Source: Amanita rubescens (Eukaryota > Basidiomycota > Agaricomycetes > Agaricales > Amanitaceae). Taken from it: DNA of 64,000 bases. A program made the translations under genes and the position numbers. The stretch spans positions 310,001 through 374,000 of the forward strand of contig WION01000019.1 in assembly GCA_015039365.1 (NCBI GenBank). Reading direction: 5' to 3'. Below, piece by piece: positions 59,102 through 64,000 of the stretch; within the stretch, counting starts at the first letter, position 1; each line of letters opens with the position of its first letter. Under the pieces are notes generated by a model. That model had not been told where the DNA came from. It did not search any database and worked only from the letters and a program-made list of their open reading frames with translations.

Positions 59102-62100
59102 TTAGTCCGTAAGACCAATGACTTCAGGTTCAGGTTCCCTTTTCCTCCCTATTACAGAAGTTGTCGTGTTGACAGTTGACGTTGATACAGGGCCAAGCGC
59201 ATTCTGCAGTGGGACCATGACCTTGTCCAAGCGGAATGCATCCAGGCCCTTTAGGGTCTTGAAAACGTCGACATATCGATCTCCCATGATCTTTTTGATA
59301 TTTCCCAAGCCAATCGCTTGAAACATGTTTTTAGCGACTTGAACCCGCTGTTTCCACATGATTGCAGAAAGGAACACTTGTGTTTTGCTGACAATCAGTT
59401 GGTGAAGTTTCCCATGACGTTGCGTTTCGTGCGTTACAAGATCTCGAGCGCTGTCCATCCGGGACTTCAAGTGATGGCTTCTCTCTTGAGCGAGAAGAAA
59501 AGTATATTGCGACTGCATTCCAACCATAAAGTCGTCCAGTACCTGACAGTCAGCGCAACCACAGCCGATTTGGCGTAGTTGAGCTTGTTGCCCTTTTGTA
59601 CCAAGGACGTCACATAGGTAATGGGAAATCAAGAGGCGGAAGAAATCGATGAAAGGAGGGGCAGAAACGTCGATGTTTGTCTTCCGTAGGAGTTTGCGAA
59701 GCTCGGGTATGAGAGGCGTATAGATCTCATTGAATTTATCCACCATTTCGCCTGACAAGTTCCATACCCGATCAAGGAAAGCGCGGCACGTATTCATTTG
59801 GCGAGTGAGAATGCATAACTCGATAAGGTTAAGCACGCGAGTCCGCCTTCGTTGGTTGCTATCATCTTTGGACGGACAGTGAATGAGATTGGGCCATGAA
59901 GTTTTCACATTCCACTGTTTTCCGGCAGAGTCGAGACAAGTCCTAACGAACTCATCCAACATGTCAGCTGCTTCAGACTGTGGGTCGTTGTTTCCCGCGC
60001 AGTGGGCCGCTGTCTTCTCTAGCACAACGGCCTGCTTTGGATGAAGGGCCTTGACAAGCGCAGTCAAAAAATGGAATGCTTTTTCAGGATTAATTCTTTC
60101 GATGGGTCTAAACAAGTAAATCAGGTATGTTCAGCTTTGCAACTGTTCGATAGACACGTACAATGGGCGAATGCTTTGAATTCCATTCTCGCAGGCCATG
60201 GAGACAAGCAGTGGTATGTCACGGTCATCGAGTGGTGAATCATAAGATGCCAAGGCCACCGCAATCTGATTCAAGCACCAATCTTGAATAACATCTTTCT
60301 CGTCAGATTCCAATGCAGCCTGACGAATAGCATTGACAAATGCGAGCCTGTCGGGTAACCATTTGTTACACAACAAGTTCTCAATGCTGGATATGAACGA
60401 CGTTAGTAAGAAATGAACATCGGACGAATGCGAATACCTTGCGCGAGTTTGATCAAAACTGAAGACGCTCCATGCTCGAACAAGCCCAAATTCACCCTCC
60501 ACCTTTATAAAATATCCACAACTTTTCATCAGGCCTTGCCACATCTCGATGTCTTTCCATTTGTACGTATAATTAAACATGGTTTTCATAGCCGAGGCAT
60601 TGTCCCTGCTTGCCGTTGGAAGATTGCTAATAATGAGCTTTGCCATATGTCTATCTTTTTCTTTTGGCGCGTTCTCGGACAATGACTCCTCGAATAGCTT
60701 TATCATATATCCGACTCCCCCGTTCAGCATCAGAATGTGAGGGAGTTGATCTGACGGAAGCAGCACGAAGACAAAACGCCGGTAGACTAATACGCATGTC
60801 AGTATGAGCAATGTTCACAACTTGAACAGGCCATGTACACACAGTATTGTATATCGGTTGCCATATCCTGTGCAACCACAAAGTGAGGAAAGACTTGTAT
60901 GCCCATTTAACATAGATACTAACATAATTCTTGTGCTCCCACCTGTCGTCGGGATACTCATCACCAAGAGCGTCTTTCGGAAGAAAACAATCGTCGCCAA
61001 TTTCGATACGGCGCTTGGGATCAAGCACAACATGACCGCTCAGATCAAACACCTTTGAGAGGGTAATGATTGCACAAATGTCATCGTCATCAAACTCCAA
61101 GTTGGCGTTTACACGTCCACGTTGATATGGAGACGCTGCATGGTCGTAATCTGGAGACTCTGAGGCTGGGTCTGAGCAGTCGTAATCTTGTCCATAAGAT
61201 TGTCTAGAAACGCAATATTCTATGTTCGCGAGAAGGACCACGAAGCCTAGTCCTTCTGCGGCCACACGGACAAGTGTCACCCTTTCATCATCCTCTCCCT
61301 TCAAACAGGATGGCCCATGTCTGAAATTCACCTCGCTATACCGATGTTTAAGGAGATACGCGATGCAATTGTGTTTTTCCGGTTGCTGGTAACTTCCCTC
61401 TTTCCATTTACACAGCACTCGCCTGAGTTCTGTACACGGACCATCGTAAGATGGAGCAGTAGGCAAAGGCATGCGCGGTGACGTGTGTATGAGGTTATAG
61501 GAGAGTGCAAGTCGGTACCCCGAAGTGACTGGCTTCATTTCATGTAATACGTCGGTATACCAAGCAAGGACAGCAGTATTTGCCAAAGAGGATGCAGAGA
61601 AATCGATGACTTGCATTTTCGATGCGTGGGAGAGGTGAACCTCTCCACCAGTATATTGAGAAGGTAGGAGAATGATCATGGTTGCGAACATCCCATCCGC
61701 CTTTTGGGTGCTATCCGAACGTCATCAGAAAGAGGTTTGATTAAAGTGAATGCTAAAACGAACTCTCTATGCGGAAGGAAACTATACGTACATCAGCTAA
61801 TGAACTATCAGGGAATGGATTTGTCTCACTGTGAACCCGTCTCATAGATTAGAAGCTTGTACAACTCGCAACGAGGTGGAGTATCATATTTTTTCAGGCG
61901 CAGACTAGAGCACACTGCCGAAACGGCTACGTCTTGTACATAAGGGGGTTTCAAACATGTCCAACTCGATCCTCAACTTGTACCTCAACTCGATCACAAT
62001 TCAAACTCACTTTTTCCACAATTGGGGCTGAAGTTGACGTTTGGAATCGGGCTCATGAGGCCGATTCAAAGGCCCAACTTGCAGTTGCCTCAACTATGAC

Positions 62101-62672
62101 TTCAACTTCACATAATTACCTGATTTTGAGGTCCCAATTCACAATTCAAGGCCAAGTTGAGGCTTGAGTTGAGGCTTGAGTTGAGGCTCGAGTTGTCCTT
62201 GAGTTGGGCATGTTTGAAACCCCCTATAGGTAAGCCAGTTCGGATTGTCGAGTTTGACGCGTGATGCATCGATTTCCCAAGTATCTCGTACTTGCTTGTT
62301 GACGACACCTTGATCATAGGCTGCGTGAGATGCATATGCTATTACTCTTTTCGCTTCAGGTTCCGAAAGGGGTAAGCCGATACCTCCATGGCCTTCAATG
62401 TTCAGGCAAGGGTAAGGACCAAAAGGCAAAATAGACGAATGTGCAAATGAGCCCGGTGCCTCCAGGTTTTTCTCTTTCAAAATCGATTCGAGATCCTCCT
62501 ACAAGATAATATTTATTATATTTTACTTCATAATGAGCACCATACGTACACACAAATTCGGACCCTTTGTTTCGGATTCATCAGATTCCTCTGTTTCGGT
62601 GCCGTTGCCTTCCTCAGAAGAGAGTTCCATAGGTTCAGCTTCCTGGGCAGGCTCGGTCGCGCTGGAGGCCAT
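59102..62672 (-). pseudogene. Fe2OG oxygenase gene, tandem copy 2, interrupted by a MITE-like insertion
   Basis: Exons: 62672-62550, 62498-61830 (interrupted), 61781-61764, 61710-60924, 60867-60843, 60786-60162, 60107-59102. Without the 286 bp insert (283 bp element plus 3 bp target duplication), exon 2 is 383 nt as in copy 1 and the gene reads open for 988 residues with no lesion elsewhere. The oxygenase motifs are all present. The N-terminus differs from copy 1 (acidic, MELSSEEGNGTETEESDE), which suggests fast change outside the catalytic domain. The insert brings a frameshift and stops. Confidence 0.8.
61943..62225. mobile_element. MITE-like element, 283 bp, in an oxygenase exon
   Basis: Ends are a perfect 17 bp terminal inverted repeat (AGGGGGTTTCAAACATG), extended to about 25 bp with one mismatch (then CCAACTC). 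It is flanked by ATA on both sides (61940-61942 and 62226-62228), while copy 1 of the gene has a single ATA there. The inside has no ORF but has TTGAGGCTTGAG-like short repeats near the right end. Size, ends and lack of coding capacity fit a miniature inverted-repeat transposable element. A 3 bp duplication is the PIF/Harbinger pattern, but TA-type insertion cannot be ruled out. Confidence 0.85.
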
Positions 62673-63176
62673 CGTAGTCGCAGAAGAGGTAAAAAGAAAT
62701 CGTAACGCGTGGTGCTGGGTAAAAAATACTTATTGACGCGAGTCGCGATCAAAAGCCCTAGTACGTAAGGTCCAGACTCATGTCCATTGCAACTTCAGTA
62801 CAATCCCAGTGACCCCGTATAGTACCAGGGATCTACGCTGGGCGCGCCACGCGATATCATAACAATGTAACGCGCATTGAAGGAAGAGCCTGAGGAAGGT
62901 CGCATTTTTTCGAGATCAACATCCGCGATCAAATACGACAAATATTGTACATCTATGATCTCGGAACTTGTCAGGCTAACGAGATATCAATATAAGCACA
63001 CCGCACCGCGGTACCACGATTACGAATGAGCCATACTTCTTAGCTCCTTTGAATCCTCCGTGCACGTTGAATAGTTTTTTGCTCAGGACATGTCGAAATT
63101 ATTAATGTACATAGCTATTTTTAAATACAGTTAGAGCTAAATATAAGTAGACTGTTAAAATTTCACGAGATACGTA
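62673..63176. other. Intergenic, no gene seen
   Basis: Upstream of oxygenase copy 2 and 3' of copy 3; AT-rich around 63090-63170. No gene. Confidence 0.45.
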
Positions 63177-64000
63177 TCAGTCCTCAGAAAGATCAATGAC
63201 CTTGGATGCAAGTTTCCTTTTCCCCCCTATTACTGAAGTTGTCTTGTTGGTTGTCTTGTTGGCGGTTGATGTGGTTGACGTTGATGCAGGGCCAGGCACA
63301 TTCTGCTGCTGCTGACGCTGAACTACCGGCTTGTCCAAGAGGAATGCAGCTTCACCCTTCACGGCCTTGCAAACGTCGACATATCGATTTCCCATGATCT
63401 TCTCAACATTTTTCGCGCCAATCGCGCGAAACATGCCGTTAATAATTTGAAGCCGGTAGCCCCAAGTACTCGCAGCAGCGGCCGCGGGAGTTTTCGTGAC
63501 TACTAGACTATGAGGGCTTCCACGACGTATAGTTTCGTGTGTCACAAGGTCTCGAGCGCTATTCATCTGATACTCCAAGTGACTTCTTCTCTTTTGGGCG
63601 AAACAGAAGGTATGATGTGACCCCTTTCCGGCCATAAAGCAATCTAGTTCCTGACAGTCACCGCAACCGCAACCAATTTTGCGTGCTAGTTGTATATGTT
63701 GGCCCTTTGCACCAAGCAAGTGACATAGGCAGTGGGAAATCACCAGACGGAAAAAATAGATGAAAGGCGGAGCGCAGACATCGGTGTTTGTCTTTTGTAG
63801 GAGTTTGCAGAGCTCGGGAACGAGAGGTGTATAGATTGTACTGAACTTGTTGACCAGTTCACCTGACACGTTCCATATTCGGTCAAGAAAAGAGCGGCAC
63901 GTATCGATCTGACGAGTAAGAAGGCATAACTCGATAAAATCGACCATACGAGCCAACGTTTGTCCATTAACACCGGGATAGTGCGAGGAGTTCCAGCTAG
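63177..64000 (-). CDS. Fe2OG oxygenase gene, tandem copy 3, C-terminal part
   Basis: The last exon of a third copy, running off the right edge. It matches the C-terminal region of copies 1 and 2: ARMVDFIELCLLTRQIDTCR, WNVSGELVNKFSTIYTPLVP, the Cys pair region CGCGDCQELDCF, and RDLVTHETIRRGSP. It ends with Gln/Thr-rich spacers and a basic tail (GGKRKLASKVIDLSED). It is more divergent than copies 1 and 2 are from each other. No lesion in the visible part. Confidence 0.75.
   Translation of the reverse strand, partial: SWNSSHYPGVNGQTLARMVDFIELCLLTRQIDTCRSFLDRIWNVSGELVNKFSTIYTPLVPELCKLLQKTNTDVCAPPFIYFFRLVISHCLCHLLGAKGQHIQLARKIGCGCGDCQELDCFMAGKGSHHTFCFAQKRRSHLEYQMNSARDLVTHETIRRGSPHSLVVTKTPAAAAASTWGYRLQIINGMFRAIGAKNVEKIMGNRYVDVCKAVKGEAAFLLDKPVVQRQQQQNVPGPASTSTTSTANKTTNKTTSVIGGKRKLASKVIDLSED

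Overview
The window reads as nuclear DNA of a filamentous basidiomycete. Genes are dense with 45-60 bp introns (GT/GC donors, CTNAC-type branch sites), and the families are agaricomycete: a tectonin lectin, aspartic protease, glutamate decarboxylase, GT25 glycosyltransferase, Fe(II)/2-oxoglutarate (Fe2OG) oxygenases, an Hva1-TUDOR protein, and small inhibitor-like proteins that I compare with family I66. A Rhizoctonia/Ceratobasidium-like fungus is my best guess; this is inference, not a database result. No tRNA, rRNA or CRISPR was recognised. Exon boundaries were worked out by hand from splice signals and codon phase.

Layout. 0-13.6 kb is a duplicated membrane-protein region: three copies (A, B, C) of an unnamed secreted/multi-TM family, C inverted, and two copies of a purine-cytosine permease gene, the first truncated at its 5' end. 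A small RanBP2-type zinc finger gene and a GNAT acetyltransferase remnant lie among them. 13.7-28.6 kb is a conserved block: coiled-coil NFKBIL1-like protein (-), unknown protein (+), GT25 glycosyltransferase (+), glutamate decarboxylase (+), pepsin-like protease (-), PRP3 splicing factor (-) and mitochondrial L16 (+) sharing an 82 bp divergent promoter, and a MARVEL-like membrane protein (-). 27-50 kb is accessory DNA carrying at least six complete or near-complete small inhibitor-like genes plus two remnants, a partial L16 pseudogene, an ORF starting with half a ubiquitin, an HNH nuclease, a tectonin lectin and an Hva1-TUDOR protein. 50-64 kb has an integrase-like remnant with an internal tandem duplication, a DNase I-like phosphohydrolase with a one-base lesion, and three tandem copies (third cut by the window end) of a large Fe2OG oxygenase gene.

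How it fits together. The block from PRP3 to L16 is housekeeping. The inhibitor-like family and the tectonin would be consistent with a defence or environment-response role, with birth-and-death evolution by local duplication. The first two Fe2OG paralogs carry different lesions: a one-base deletion in one and a 283 bp MITE-like insertion in the other. The insertion length was checked by exon arithmetic: the exon is 383 nt in the uninterrupted copy and 669 nt (383+286) in the interrupted one.
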